A DNA stretch of 64,000 nucleotides, taken from NCBI GenBank assembly GCA_035772405.1, contig JAYKKM010000193.1, positions 1,100,001 to 1,164,000 of the forward strand, written 5' to 3'. Positions 33,117 to 44,573 of the stretch are shown in pieces. The stretch's first letter is position 1; the number at the start of each line of letters is the position of its first letter. Source of the DNA: Chrysogorgia sp. JL179-B06 (Eukaryota > Cnidaria > Anthozoa > Scleralcyonacea > Chrysogorgiidae). The notes under the pieces were generated by a model. The model was not told the origin of the DNA. It made no database searches and saw nothing but the letters and a program-made list of their open reading frames with translations. A program made the translations under genes and the position numbers.

Positions 33117-33803
33117 ATTATTTACATATACCCACTCATTTGATATCATTATTAAAATGTACTAATATTTAATGACTAATGAGTAATATGTACATAAAAC
33201 CTCCCTTGCCCTAGTCGATGGGGGTGCACCTACCTGTACTTCGAAATTCTTCTTACAAGTTTTAATAAATGGGTGCAGACTAAATATTATAATATAATAC
33301 AGGTAAACTGATTTTTTATGTATTTTCTCATAGGTTGGTAATCAGCCTAAAGTTAAAGACTATATATTAAAATAATATGGAACTGGAAGTACATGCCTAA
33401 AGTTCCAACAGGAATATTATATACACACACACAAAACATTTCAAATATTCGAATTGGCTTCCAATAAATTATAAAAATGTTTGGATTCGTATTACCATTA
33501 CCAACCTCTTTTTTCAAATGCAAGTGATCAAACACAGTAAGTAGACTGAAAATATCAATTTAAATATAAAATATGCATATATAAATATAAAAAATACATA
33601 AAAAATCAGTTTACCTGTATTATATTATAATATTTAGTCTGCACCCATTTATTAAGAACTTGTAAGAAGAATTTCGAAGTACAGGTAGGTGCACCCCCAT
33701 CGACTAGGGCAAGGGAGGTTTTATGTACATATTACTCATTAGTCATTGAATATTAGTACATTTTAATAATGATATCAAATGAGAGGGTATATATGTAAAT
33801 AAT
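33117..33803. mobile_element. MITE with ~225-bp inverted arms
   Basis: attatttacatatacccact at the left equals the complement of the right end gagggtatatatgtaaataat. The arms share tagtcgatgggggtgcac and complement and agtctgcacccatttatt. It separates inverted unit A from the GC-rich MITE, and its insertion probably destroyed the original end of that unit. Confidence 0.8.
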
Positions 33804-34502
33804 AAAATATTAACGAGTTGTAAGAAGGAGATAAAACTCAATGAAAGTCTCAGTGGGATTGGAGCATCAAAAGGAAATCCATGGGAAAAGGTTAGAAAAC
33901 ACTGGAAATTCAGGGAATGGGAAAGTTGGGTAAACACAGTGGAAACCAAGTACCAGACAGAGTAAAGAAAATTGCAATAAAATATTTAATACCTTAACAC
34001 GAAATGTTGCAAAGAGTCAATCTTAAAGAATAAAAAATCTATATTCTCCTCTTCAGATTCCAGAATATATTGCAGGTATCAAAGCACAAATACAACAAGT
34101 AATCGGTCATGATAAAACCCCGAAATCCAGCCGACATGTTTTGCAGAAGTGGGGAGTAAAATGAAACCGCTGACTGATCGCGGTCTCTTGACGACGACGC
34201 ATTAACGAAATGACGACGCATTAACGAAATGACGACGCATTAACGAAATGACGACGACACATTAACGAAATGGCGACGCATTAACGAAATGACGACGCGT
34301 TAACGAAATGACGACGACGCATTAACGAAATGACGATGCATTAACGAAATGGCGACGCATCGAACCGTCGAATCGTCGTATTTCAACATACATTGGCGAA
34401 ACAGCACATCGGATCACCACATTAACCAATTGAAGATGCATATCACAGCATCACATTGACACATTGGTATTGTTGGCGCTCATACCGCCTCATACCGACT
34501 CA
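33804..34502 (-). repeat. repeat unit A, inverted copy
   Basis: Reverse complement of 30075-30765, including the start codon-bearing readings and the cgtcatttcgttaatg array. Similarity is very high outside the array, so the duplication is recent. Confidence 0.8.
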
Positions 34503-34544
34503 CCGGTCTGTGTTGAGCAATTAATTTGTCTTTTCTGCATAGTT

Positions 34545-34722
34545 TTTTTTTGGTTAGGGTTAGTAATTTGGTTAGGATTAGGGTTAGGTTTAGGATTTTG
34601 GTGATATTTACCAGCATTTCGTTGAATTCTAAGAGACTTAAGCGTCGTACGGCTACCGTACGAATAGCCATTAAATACCTTCAGTTCAGTGCTTCACTTT
34701 ATCGTTTAACTTTTTGACTTGA
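34545..34722 (-). repeat. repeat unit C, inverted copy
   Basis: Reverse complement of 31990-32150, lying directly beside inverted unit A (joined through a gctcaacacagac word that is also found at ~32236 in the forward arm). Contains ggttagggttag-like repeats. Confidence 0.6.
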
Positions 34723-35234
34723 CTCGCTAATTTTAATGTAATTTAAATAATTGTACACTGTATTGTGTATTTGCTCCAAGCTCCGAAATCTAATAGAGAC
34801 ATTTTGAAATACTTAGCAGAGAGATTTTGAAAAATTTGAAATGTAATGTTTTGAATGTTTAGAATGTAAAGAATTTTCAATTTTCAAAACATATATGTAT
34901 AATATTTTGATAGTTGGAATTAAATCTATGCAGTATAGTAAGTGGTAGTAAGTTTCTTTATAATACTGCAGAATAGTAAGTGTAGTACAAATTTTGGAAT
35001 TGCATGTACAGTATGTTTACTATTTTATTAAAATTATAAATAATATGCTTGATAATTACAGTAGCCTATATATACAGTAGTTTAGGGTGAAAAAACATGC
35101 ATACTATTGCTGTGTTTATATGACCTAGGCCTGGCCTACAATTTTGTAGCAATAAACAAGCACTACTGTATACTTGTCAGTGTTAATATATACACTGCTG
35201 TAGTGAATAAGGGAGCGCTCGGGGGGAAACAGAC
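34723..35234. other. no gene seen
   Basis: AT-rich, low-complexity, non-coding. Confidence 0.5.
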
Positions 35235-35355
35235 GATACAGTACATGGATGATTGTCAAGCAAGCTCATATCCTCAGAAAAATTATTGTGTGTCCCGGAC
35301 AGGGATAACTTCCTGATTTCCAGTGAGATGCTCTAACCATTGAGTTACCAAGACT
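35235..35355 (-). repeat. tRNA-like SINE head, minus strand
   Basis: On the minus strand: tcttggtaactcaatggttagagcatctcactggaaatcagg. This has a clear A box (GGTAACTCAATGG) and anticodon-stem-like continuation, but no exact B box follows. A second, divergent head faces it at 35515-35620, separated by a (TA)n run (35470-35500). Confidence 0.5.
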
Positions 35356-35466
35356 CAGATGGCGAGTGAAGGTTACATTGATGTACTGATTCTATTGATA
35401 TATGTCTGCCTAAATGCAGCTCGCATTTGCATGCAGCAGTGTATATATTAACACACCCAATCATTA

Positions 35467-35503
<37 letters not shown>

Positions 35504-35514
35504 ACTGCTGCATA

Positions 35515-35620
35515 GGCAGTACATATATCATTAGAACACTACAGTACATCATTGTAACCTCTCTCCATCTGAATCTCAATGGCTCATTGGTTAGAGGCCG
35601 TCACTGGCAACAAGGATATC
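35515..35620 (+). repeat. tRNA-like SINE head, plus strand
   Basis: tcaatggctcattggttagaggccgtcactgg, A-box-like. Together with 35235-35355 it forms an imperfect inverted repeat around (TA)n. Confidence 0.45.
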
Positions 35621-36074
35621 ATTTTTTATGTTTCTGACGATATGATCTTGATGTCCATGTTTTGTATACTGGCATGTATTCCATATATAATCTGTGTTTA
35701 CAGTACTACATCCATTATGGAACATGTTAGACCTACAGTTACTTAGCTGGCCTAGTGGGTCACAATTTATTATGTCACAATTTATTATGTCGCGATCTGT
35801 CAATGTAAAATACAGGTTATTATTATGTTCACATTGGGTATGTTGACACTACTAAGTACTGTGTTAGCTAGATCATTGTCGACAAGCAGTCTATAGGCAT
35901 GGCATCCTGAATATAGGTTATAATATATATGTGCATGGTGATATAATTTAGATACTATAGTACACAATGCCATATATATGCTTTGTTACATGGCAAGTAT
36001 GGTACAGTGGTATCTGTAATCTGCATTAGGCATTATTATTAGTAGTATTATTGTTAATGCATTATTATTATTAG

Positions 36075-36109
<35 letters not shown>

Positions 36110-36120
36110 AATAATACAAT
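35621..36120. other. no gene; TAA microsatellite
   Basis: Non-coding; (TAA)n at 36068-36120. Confidence 0.5.
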
Positions 36121-37150
36121 AATATTTATACAGGATAGCCCCTTCAATGCTAACACTGGTATCAATAGATGGGGTCTTGTTTTCTAACAAATTACAGTTG
36201 TTACAAATTTCAACACATATTCATAAACGTACAGTACAATGTTACAAAAACTAATTTTAACTCAAACGTTGTATATCCTTCACATATTGTCAATTAAGGC
36301 AATGTACTGTATTAGCGCTATTACATGTATGAACAGATTAATTGAAACATGGAAAATAGCTCTTTACCGGTAGATATGATGTTAAAATGCCATGGAATTT
36401 CCTAACTAGCATTACACAATGTAACTTGCTTCTAATACAAGAGGTACAAAACTTAGGATTTCTATTAACCAATCAGTTTCAAGTCCCGACTTAGGAAAGA
36501 TCAGTTTCCCTGACATGCATAGAGACCTCTGATTATGACCATCAATATTTAGTTATCCGTATTCCTGCCAGCTCCACATCACAGTACTCCAACGTGGGTA
36601 GAATTATCAACTTACTGATATAATCTATCCACACTAACAATTGGAGTAGAATCCCTTATACGTCTTAGTAAATCTAATTTGAATGGACCCCTGTACATTT
36701 GAACTATATGCATCCGTAGACATTTGAATGAATTTGATTTTTTAAAGGACACTCATTGTATGATAGAGAAGCACTTTCTTCCTTCAACAGCCTTTGGTGT
36801 CTATATACTAAATACTGCATTGATTATTTCGTGAGTCATCAATATCGTGATAAAAGTAATTTCTTTCTTAGTGATTGATGGTAGAAACAGCAGTAGACCC
36901 CCACTATTATGTTGCTGCACTCAAAAATTAAAAAGTTTGGGCTGCATGTATTTAGTTTGATGTCCTATGAAACAATTAAATTCAGACAACACAAAGCTCT
37001 GAGAGATATTGTCCACTGAAAATTTATTTAGTTTGGCAAATGAAGTGGCTATTATCTAATTCAAGTAATTTAGAACCAAAAGAAGTACTGTACTGTAAGT
37101 TTCAAACAGCAATTGGGCAAGGGGTTGTTGCGTATACGTATATCTAGTTA
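36121..37150 (-). repeat. repeat unit B, inverted copy
   Basis: Diverged reverse complement of 30766-31720: shared words include ctttcttccttc(aac) and gtgagtttcaa/gtttcaaacag, and the terminal cgtatatctagtt. Upstream on the minus strand it is joined to the minisatellite, not to unit A. Confidence 0.6.
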
Positions 37151-37164
37151 CGCTTTGCTATTTA

Positions 37165-37405
37165 AGTATTGAGCACCTTTTACACTGTATCCTTTATACT
37201 CAACGCGTTTTACCCTCTTATCCGCGTTTTAACATCTCATCCGCCTTTTACCCTCTCATCCGCCTTTTACCCTCTTATCCGCCTTTTACCCTCTCATCCG
37301 CCTTTTATCCTCTCATCGCCTTTTACCCTCTCATCCGCCTTTTACCCTCTCATCCGTCTTTTACCCTCTCATCCGTCCGTCCGTCCGCCATCCGCATCCG
37401 TGTTT
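37165..37405. repeat. minisatellite, inverted copy
   Basis: About 11 copies of catccgccttttaccctct with tail attgagcaccttttacactg, the inverse of the array at 25096-25410. Confidence 0.85.
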
Positions 37406-38207
37406 TACCCTAACCCTATTTCGATGGCAGTAAAAGCAATACAAATTTTAGCATTGAAGGCAATTTACATTGAAAGCACATACAAAAAAATTAATAGACA
37501 CAAAAATTCATGTTTACTGTAATAGAATTTTCTTTTTAGTTATCGAAACAGGCGATTTTTAACAATTCCACCATTTTTAAATATATACTTATAAACAAAA
37601 AAACTTCTCAGGATCCACAAATCTTTGTTTTGGAAAAGTTTGCGATTTGGTTTTCTTTTCGATTCTCAAATTTGAAGATGTGCATATTTGAAAGATGTGT
37701 AATGTTTAAAAGTGGGTAAAACCAAGCAAGTTGTGTAAATTGGACAGGCGTGTTTCTTGCAAATACGTGTAAAATAAAAGATGTACAAAACAAAGATGTG
37801 TAAAATATGAAATAATAATGTAATATGAAATAATAACGTTGATTAGGTAGCCAGTGTAAAGACGCTCGCGGGCGCAAAAAGGCGGCGCTAAGTAGCGTCT
37901 GTGCATCAGAGCTAAATTGTGTGTTCTGTAATTTATGCCGATTATTCGCAATGCTTATATATTGTGTCGAGAGCGCCTGCTTCGCAGGCTAATTGTGTTT
38001 ATGCCTAATATAGTAATCTATTCCAACTGCCCTCTTGCTCCCATTGGCTCACAGACAGAGAGTTATGGGAAATGTGAGCCCTGTCGCCGGAGTACACCTC
38101 CCAATTGCTATTTCCTAATAACCCCGGGTCTTACCCTACCACCTCACTACCCGTAACTCAAACCCATACCCAAAACTCATTCCTTTTCCCCAATCTAACC
38201 CTATTTA
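37406..38207. other. no gene seen
   Basis: Non-coding; presumably includes the 3' flank or terminal repeat of the DIRS-like element, but no inverted terminal repeat can be shown. Confidence 0.45.
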
Positions 38208-39518
38208 CTAGGCGGTAAAGAAAGGTTTTAAACCGACTAAGTTATTACATTGATGGAATCGAGCCCCCAAATCCGCAGCTGGGATGCGCCCAGCCACTGG
38301 CAAAGTACTAACACTTAACTTGTCGGAAGTGTCGACCAACGCAAGAACTTTATCCCCGTGTGTATAATGATCTACGCTGTGAGTGGACTGCCAACCAATG
38401 TCCTGCGATATCTTCCTTGGAGGCGCCCAGCAAACGGAGCAGGATGGCGGTACCGCCACGGAAACCATGAATAGTTTCATTTCTGTACAAACCGAAAGAC
38501 TTTAAATATACGAGCCTCGCTTGAGCCGCTGGCGCCAAGAACGGAGAAGTGGAAACTGCAGCATGTTTTGTTGTTGTTCGAAAAAGGAATCCCTTCGCCA
38601 AGTTAATCTGCATAGCGTTGCACAGTGTGCGATAAAATTTTAGATTTTCAATCGGGCAGATTGCTGGGTTTTGTGATGGTCGGATAGGAATTGGTCTGGC
38701 AATACCGGCTATTATAGATTTACCAATTCGCTGATGGATAACCAAATTCTTGCCCGCGGGATCATATCTGAAGCTCGCTGTCCTGTGACAAACTGAAGTG
38801 TGAAGAATGCCAGATCTCGTGAATGAATATATTTCTCAATGGCGGTCGCGGTGGGGTTGGAAATAAGTTCTCGCAAATGAAAAATAATCTTCTGAAATTT
38901 GGCAAAGAAGATGGGTGCAGCCTGAGTGGGCGATATCCTTGCCTGCGCTTGCTCTACCTGTATTGACTTAAGGTATTGCTTCACCAGGAAGTGCGCAGCT
39001 GGATTACCGCCTCCTGTACGGACGTCGTAGTCGCCCGACCGATCGATCGCGTGAAATATGGAGCGAAGCTTACCGATTATGGAGTCGACAGTTCCTGCAG
39101 ATAGCCGTGATGGGCAGTCACATTGCCGTTTGGTATTAGAACCCAGGAACTTACAATCCGACTTATGAACTTTCGTTCTCCCATTGCGATCTTTCCACAC
39201 GAGGAAACGGACGAGATCTTTTGGTTGACAAGAGAAAACTGTCTGTTGTGTGTTAAGCGCATTAAGAAATGCCTGGAGCTCGACCTCCAATTGTGATTCT
39301 TTCCGACGATACTTCGATGAAATTCTTGCTGACTGAAGTTCCTGAATTCTGTTGTCTATCGTTGGTATATCTATCCTGGACCTTTGGGCGTCTGGGGACT
39401 CGGTGCGGCCGCTGACCTGAATCTGTGCATCGCCACATAGTTGGCAAAATATAGCACAGTCGTCATTCGGGTAGTGGCAATGTTGAAAAATCTTTGCCGG
39501 GCGCCATATCCTTGACAC
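38208..39518 (-). pseudogene. DIRS-like tyrosine recombinase
   Basis: Minus-strand gene in three frames (39518-38712, 38745-38350, 38480-38208). N terminus has a Cys/His cluster (FQHCHYPNDDCAIFCQLCGD). Recombinase motifs in order: FVTGQRASDMI (catalytic Arg), ETIHGFRGG (H-x-x-R), GASKEDIAGH, then IGWQSTHSVDHYTHGD (Trp/His and the nucleophilic Tyr in HYT). Two frameshifts, at ~38720 and ~38400, separate the catalytic residues. This enzyme replaces an integrase in DIRS retroelements. It follows the RNase H domain of the same element at 39.5-40.7 kb. Confidence 0.75.
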
Positions 39519-40708
39519 TCCCTAACACAACAATAAAGGAGAATAGGAAAACCGCACGTCGGAGAGTTTCCCAATCATTTATAATCTAAAAGTCCACAGG
39601 TCCCAATCGAGAGGCCTGGGTTCGAATGTCCCCGCTCGTGTTGGGAATAGAAGGGTACCGAGCTGTGCCTTGAACCCAAAGCAGAGCTTGTCTAGCGCAC
39701 GTCCGTTGACGAGAGGCCACCAAAACCGTCGTGGAAAAATATCGGGAACTACAATGGTAAATCGACCACCCGAGGAGAGTAAAAAACGAACAACTGGGCC
39801 AATCATAGCTAATGGCGGGAATACATACGCATTAGCCTCAGCCTGGATGGTCTGCGCGAACAAATTAACTCCAGCAGACTTGGGCGTTGGCCACGGAGAG
39901 AAATGACGCAGTGCCTCGCAGTCTGAACCTTTATGGACATTGGAGTCGAGAGACATAAGATCCACTGTGATACGCGGTCAGTGAGCATGCAATCGGCATC
40001 GGACAAAACTCGAGACGGGGTGTCCGCCAAATTCAACTTGGACGGCACGTGACACACTGTGAGTCCAATATTCAAGCGTAGGGATAAATCGAGGATGGAT
40101 TGAATCACTAACATGAGATCAGCACTTTTGCTCCCTTGGTTTCTCCAAACTTGGACTGTGGTCAAACTGTCCGTATGTGCCTCGACGCGGCAGTTTGACA
40201 GAGATGGAGCTGCCGCTGAAAGGTTGTTCAGAAGTGCCAAGGCCTCTTTTATGACGAAGCTCCAGTAGTCCCGGGGGTAGTAGGCTCCTGATCTTGGGAG
40301 AAGAGCACAGTCTCCCCCAACCTGTGTTAGAAGCATCTGCATAGAATTTGAGAACTAGGTGTCTCTCATCAAACCAAGGCAAATTTGTCCTTGCCAATCA
40401 TCGAGAAATCGCCAGTAAATCAGTTCCTTACGCAACTCTCCCGTGATACGTATGGATTTCCGATGCTTTTTTACGTGTGATCCGATGGCGCGAAAAACGG
40501 TGCGCGTATGGAAACGCGCAGCCGGAACGGCGATAGAAAATGACGCGGTTTTTCCCGCGAAGCGTTGTAACATTTTAATGTCCACGTCTTGCTGAGATAA
40601 AATAGTCTCTCTTAGCACTTTGAACTTCTCCTTTTTGTCATCTGGGAGTATAAAAGCCATACGCACAGAGTTTGAGAGATAACCGAGGAAGCGTACATTG
40701 AGGGTGAA
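39519..40708 (-). pseudogene. DIRS-like RT C-terminus and RNase H
   Basis: Minus strand from ~40708: NVRFLGYLSNSVRMAFILPD (end of the RT palm/thumb, fused with DDKKEKFKVLRETI), LQRFAGKTASFSIAVP, then RNase H with LKFYADASNTGWG (first Asp), IKEALALLNNL (Glu), RVEAHTDSLTTVQVW (Asp) and HVPSKLNLADTPSR (final Asp), and the DIRS-typical methyltransferase-like tail DLMSLDSNVHKG, YVFPPLAMIGPVVRFLL and FTIVVPDIFPRRFWW. Several frame changes. The element is 5'-truncated here: the RT catalytic motifs and gag are missing. Confidence 0.75.
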
Positions 40709-40924
40709 TTAACTATTCAAAGCGAACAAAACGTGCTTCTTCTTAGCCACAACCAAACTCACGAATAACGAAAGCTCAAATTATAAACGATATATAGATC
40801 GACTAATACACGTCTTCGTCTCAAACGATGTGAGACAATACGGCTGGCTACCACCAGAATCTGTGGGATATGAATTTTTTAAATCCCGTTAAATTAAACA
40901 ACTCGCATAAGCCGGCCCATGTTG

Positions 40925-41000
40925 TAACATAATAATAATAATAATAACATTTCTATAGCGCATATACATTGCTGTTCTATGCGCTTTACATTGTGAAATT
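40925..41000 (-). repeat. LINE 3' tail
   Basis: On the minus strand: agcgcatagaacagcaatg...gcgctatagaaatg followed by (TTA)n, the common 3' end of a LINE/SINE family. No ORF. Confidence 0.5.
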
Positions 41001-41078
41001 AAGTATACAGTATTTTACACATCTTTTATGTATATGGTGTTAAAATTCGTCCGTTACAAGTCCTATATCTATGTATTA

Positions 41079-41112
41079 TTTAAAACAAGACGCCCGCTAG
41101 GCGTTAACTCGG
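41079..41112 (-). repeat. 33-bp repeat, inverse of 29.81 kb
   Basis: aacaagacgcccgctaggcg followed by ttaactc; inverse of 29814-29847. Confidence 0.5.
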
Positions 41113-42711
41113 GCTACTTGAGGTAGGCAAATTCAGTGATTTGAATTCAATATACACAAATCTATAGTTGTAGGTACAATGGTTGGTTAAATTTTCCATC
41201 ATTGCAAACCCATAACATAGTGTTGGCCAACAGCTTTGATTATATGAAGGTGAGTTGACTCAGTATCCAAGCTGGCTTACTGAAAGTCTGCTCCACCAAA
41301 TGAGCCATCCTGTTTGCTGACCTAATCCAGTTCTAGTCAACAGGGTCAGCCTGGCAAGCAAGCCGGCCTGTGCTCATGTAATTACTAATAATAATTCATA
41401 TGGTCAGTCCGGCAAACAGGTTCAGTTTGAGCAATCATTAAATCAGTTAATCTTGTTCTCAGTGTATAAGGCATAGCAGTACATCAAACCATTTAGCTGG
41501 CAGTAGCAAGGTGTCATAAGCTATTATAAAATAGTTTAAAGAAATGTAATTCAAAATCATTATTTCTTTGAAGTTATATTAACATTTTGAGCCAGTAAAC
41601 ATATTCATAATTTTAGCATATTTATTATTTGAGAGGCTTTATACATACTAGTGACTAGTCCAGTGGGCCGGCCAGCTACTGTAGCTAATTGCAATATAAA
41701 GACAGATTACTGCACAGTTAACTATGTTACTGTTTCGGTTAGCGAGCCAACTCGCTTTCCATGTAGTCAAGGCCAAAATTCAGACCCGTCACTGGTAGTA
41801 AACTAGCAAACAACAACAAACTCTTTACTCCTTGATCTTGATAGTTGGTATGGGTGTCACAGATTTATATACTGTGTGTTCATTTGTAAGCATTTGTGTA
41901 TAATAATACATGTATGAACAATCGATACAAATTTACTGATAACCCAGAACATTTTGGAGCTCCATTTAAGCTTACAGGTAAAATATCAAGTGAAACAGGG
42001 TAAAATTGGATAGCAACTAATTACTAAACATTATTAAACATAGTTACATAGGCTCATAGCATCAACTTTATTTTGTATAACATAACAATAAACAATACAG
42101 CCAACAAAGCTTATAAAAATATTACAGTTACCTCAGAACAATTAACATATTTCCATACAGCATTCATATGTTGAGTCTCATAATAAATTATTAAACATTT
42201 AGTAGACAAAAAGCGTATGGAAACAGATAATTTGATAGAGTACAGGTTCTCGAAATACCCGTTTCGAAAGCGATCGGGATTGTGAGCGTATATACTATAT
42301 ATATAAGATCAAGATACTTGCCAGTTGCCAGCCACATCAAAGATTTTCAGTGAAGAGCACTCGAAGAAAGGTGATCAGATCACTGGATCAGATGAGTAAA
42401 TAAATTACAATGGCGCATGAATATATAAGCCTGGGTACGAGGTTGATCGGGATGCGTTGGGGGGGGGGGGGGGGGGGGCAAAACATTTTTGGGATCCGTT
42501 AACTGCGCATGTGTAGTAATCCCACATTCATAGTCTCGCTCACTAGTCTACTAATTTAGTCAACAATGATGCAATAATTGCCATTTCGCGACATTGACAA
42601 AATAAAAATAAACAGAGCCCTTTCTAAGACTCGTGCTCTCCCCCCAGGGGGGGGGGAGGCCCGAGTAACTAGTAAAAATATTAACAATAAAATTCGTCTT
42701 ATAATTATAAG
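41113..42711. other. no gene; G homopolymer
   Basis: No supported gene. G-run at 42458-42478 and a second G-rich patch at 42643-42658. Confidence 0.5.
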
Positions 42712-43521
42712 TCATATGTCGTAAGCTAATTTAAAAAGGTGAGTCTTTAATTTGGATTTAAAAGTATTAATGTCAGTTATAGATCTGATATACACTGGCA
42801 GTGTGTTCCATAGTTTTGGCCCAGCTACCGAAAATGCCCGATATCCATAGGTTTTAAGTTTGTATGGTTGTTCTGTAAGACGCCATTTATCTGCTGACGA
42901 TCGAAGTTTTCTTGTTGGTTCATAAAGGCATACAAGTTCTTGTAAATATTTAGGAGCAATGTTATTTACTATTTTGAAACACATTAAATTCATCTTAAAA
43001 ACGATTCTTTCTTGAACTGCCAACCAGTGTAGATTTCTTAAAGTTGGACTGATGTGATCATACTTTCGCAAGCAAGCTATAACCCGTGCTGCTGCATTTT
43101 GTACATTTTGCAATTTGTTAACTTCGTACCAAATTTTGACTGCAGTCTGTATAACAAAATCTCATGATCCACAGTGTCGAATCCAGCTGATAAATCCAAC
43201 AATCGAAGAATCACACATTTATTGTTGTCAATGGCTTTCAAGATGTCATTCTGAACTCGAATAAGTGCCGTTTCGCAGCTGTGATACCTCTTGTAGGCCG
43301 ACTCTCATTTAGATCATTCGTGTAGAGGTGATCCCATAAACGCGTAGCTGCTACTTTCTCAATAACCTTAGATACAAATTTTAAGTTGGATATCGGTCTA
43401 AAATTTGGGAAACTTTCAAAATCCAAGGATTGTTTCTTTAATAAGGGAGATAGTAACGCTTGCTTCATGGAAGTTGGCGTTGTAGTGGATTCAAACAAAA
43501 GATTTACAACCCGACAAATGA
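42712..43521 (-). pseudogene. LINE reverse transcriptase, 3' part (interrupted copy)
   Basis: Minus strand from 43521: LICRVVNLLFESTTTPTSMK, QALLSPLLKK, FRPISNLKFVSKVIEKVAA (RT motifs 1-2). After a jump in frame and an internal deletion follow [34 protein letters not shown] and GPKLWNTLPVYIRS, the C-terminal end of a CR1/L2-type ORF2. The palm with YADD is deleted. Its upstream coding part lies at 47050-47500 on the other side of a 3.5-kb insertion, and the break is at LLPIICR|LICRVVN. Confidence 0.7.
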
Positions 43522-43579
43522 GGGACATGGTAATCCATGAGTTCGAGTTCGAGTTCGAGTTCGAGTTAACCTCGAGTTG

Positions 43580-43990
43580 ACTTAGAGTTACTAGGTAAAC
43601 CAACAAACTGTCCCCAACGGTTTCAGACATTACTAGAACACCATTTTGATGATAATGGTCAAAATAGAAGCTAAGAAGTTCTTTGAGTTCTGGCCAATTA
43701 GCATTCTTGAAGTTGTAAACAGAACGCTTGGCTTTTGATTTTTTTTGCATTTTAAAATCGAGATCGAAGGTCACCATTTTATGATCGGTGTTAAAAATAT
43801 CATCGAAACCTTGAAGATTCAAAACTTTGTCTGGGATATTAGTAAGGACCAGGTCCAGTATGTTATTAATTCTTGTTGGAAAATTGACCAGTTGCCACAA
43901 GAAATTGTCTTTCAAAGTCTTAGTAAAATGATTATGAATTATATCGCTTGTAGTTGCTGTTCCGGTAGCCCAGTCTATATGGGGAATAAT
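43580..43990 (-). pseudogene. LINE AP-endonuclease fragment
   Basis: Minus strand: IPHIDWATGTATTSDIIHNH, FLWQLVNFPTRINNILDLVL, TNIPDKVLNLQGFDDIF and NTDHKMVTFDLDFKM (the S/T-D-H motif of the exonuclease-endonuclease-phosphatase fold). Truncated at both ends: the catalytic N terminus is missing, and downstream the frame runs into the GAGTTC array as an artificial Asn-Ser repeat. Same general LINE style as the interrupted copy around it. Confidence 0.65.
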
Positions 43991-43995
43991 ACTTC

Positions 43996-44573
43996 TTGAG
44001 AATGTCCGAACCACCCACCATTGATATTCCACCCCCAGCAGCGAAACACGTACCAGCCGCAGACCTTGGAGTAGTCCACACCACCTCCGACCAATCGTCG
44101 ATGGATACCGACGACCCTCCGGCAGATCCCGACCGCTTTGAGATGGCCTACGAAGACCGTCGGAACGACTCCCGAGAGCCTTCCGACCATTCCCGACCAC
44201 TTCCGAAGTAGGTCCGACTACTTCCGATGTTGTCCCGAAAACTTCCGAAGTTGTTCCGACACCTTCCGAAGTTGTTCCGACAACTTCCGAAGTTGTTCCG
44301 ACAAGTTACGAAGTTGTTCCGACAACTTCCGAAGTTGTTCCGACAACTTCCGAAGTTTTTCCGACAACTTCCGAAGTTGTTCCGACAACTTCCGATGATG
44401 GGCCGAGTACTTCCGAAGTTTTCCCGACGCTCCAACGAAGACGTCACGACCTCCCTGTATCACCTTCGAACCTTCCTTCCAGTCCTACCGAGTGGACGAA
44501 GCCGACCCGCTGGAAAGCTTCCTCAGTACCACTGACCCCGACCTCGACTCCACCTCGCCAGACATCGTCACCC
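43996..44573 (+). other. upstream region of the plus-strand LINE with coding-like repeat
   Basis: 44005-44211 reads MSEPPTIDIPPPAAKHVPAA.. and 44212-44412 is a 21-bp minisatellite (acttccgaagttgttccgac) encoding VPTTSEV heptads in one frame. That frame runs on without a stop into the LINE ORF at 44574. Possibly the N-terminal/ORF1 part of the element, possibly unrelated target sequence. Confidence 0.4.
44212..44412. repeat. 21-bp coding minisatellite
   Basis: About nine copies of acttccgaagttgttccgac(a). As 21 is a multiple of 3, all six frames stay open, which explains the overlapping Leu/Arg/Ser-rich readings on both strands; only the VPTTSEV frame links to the LINE. Confidence 0.85.

Noticed and set aside
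38350..38480. Independent 90-codon gene on the minus strand
   Set aside because: It is the frameshifted end of the DIRS recombinase carrying the catalytic tyrosine.
44218..44463. Leu/Arg/Ser-rich repeat proteins on both strands
   Set aside because: Artefacts of a 21-bp minisatellite that keeps every frame open; only the frame joined to the LINE has any support.
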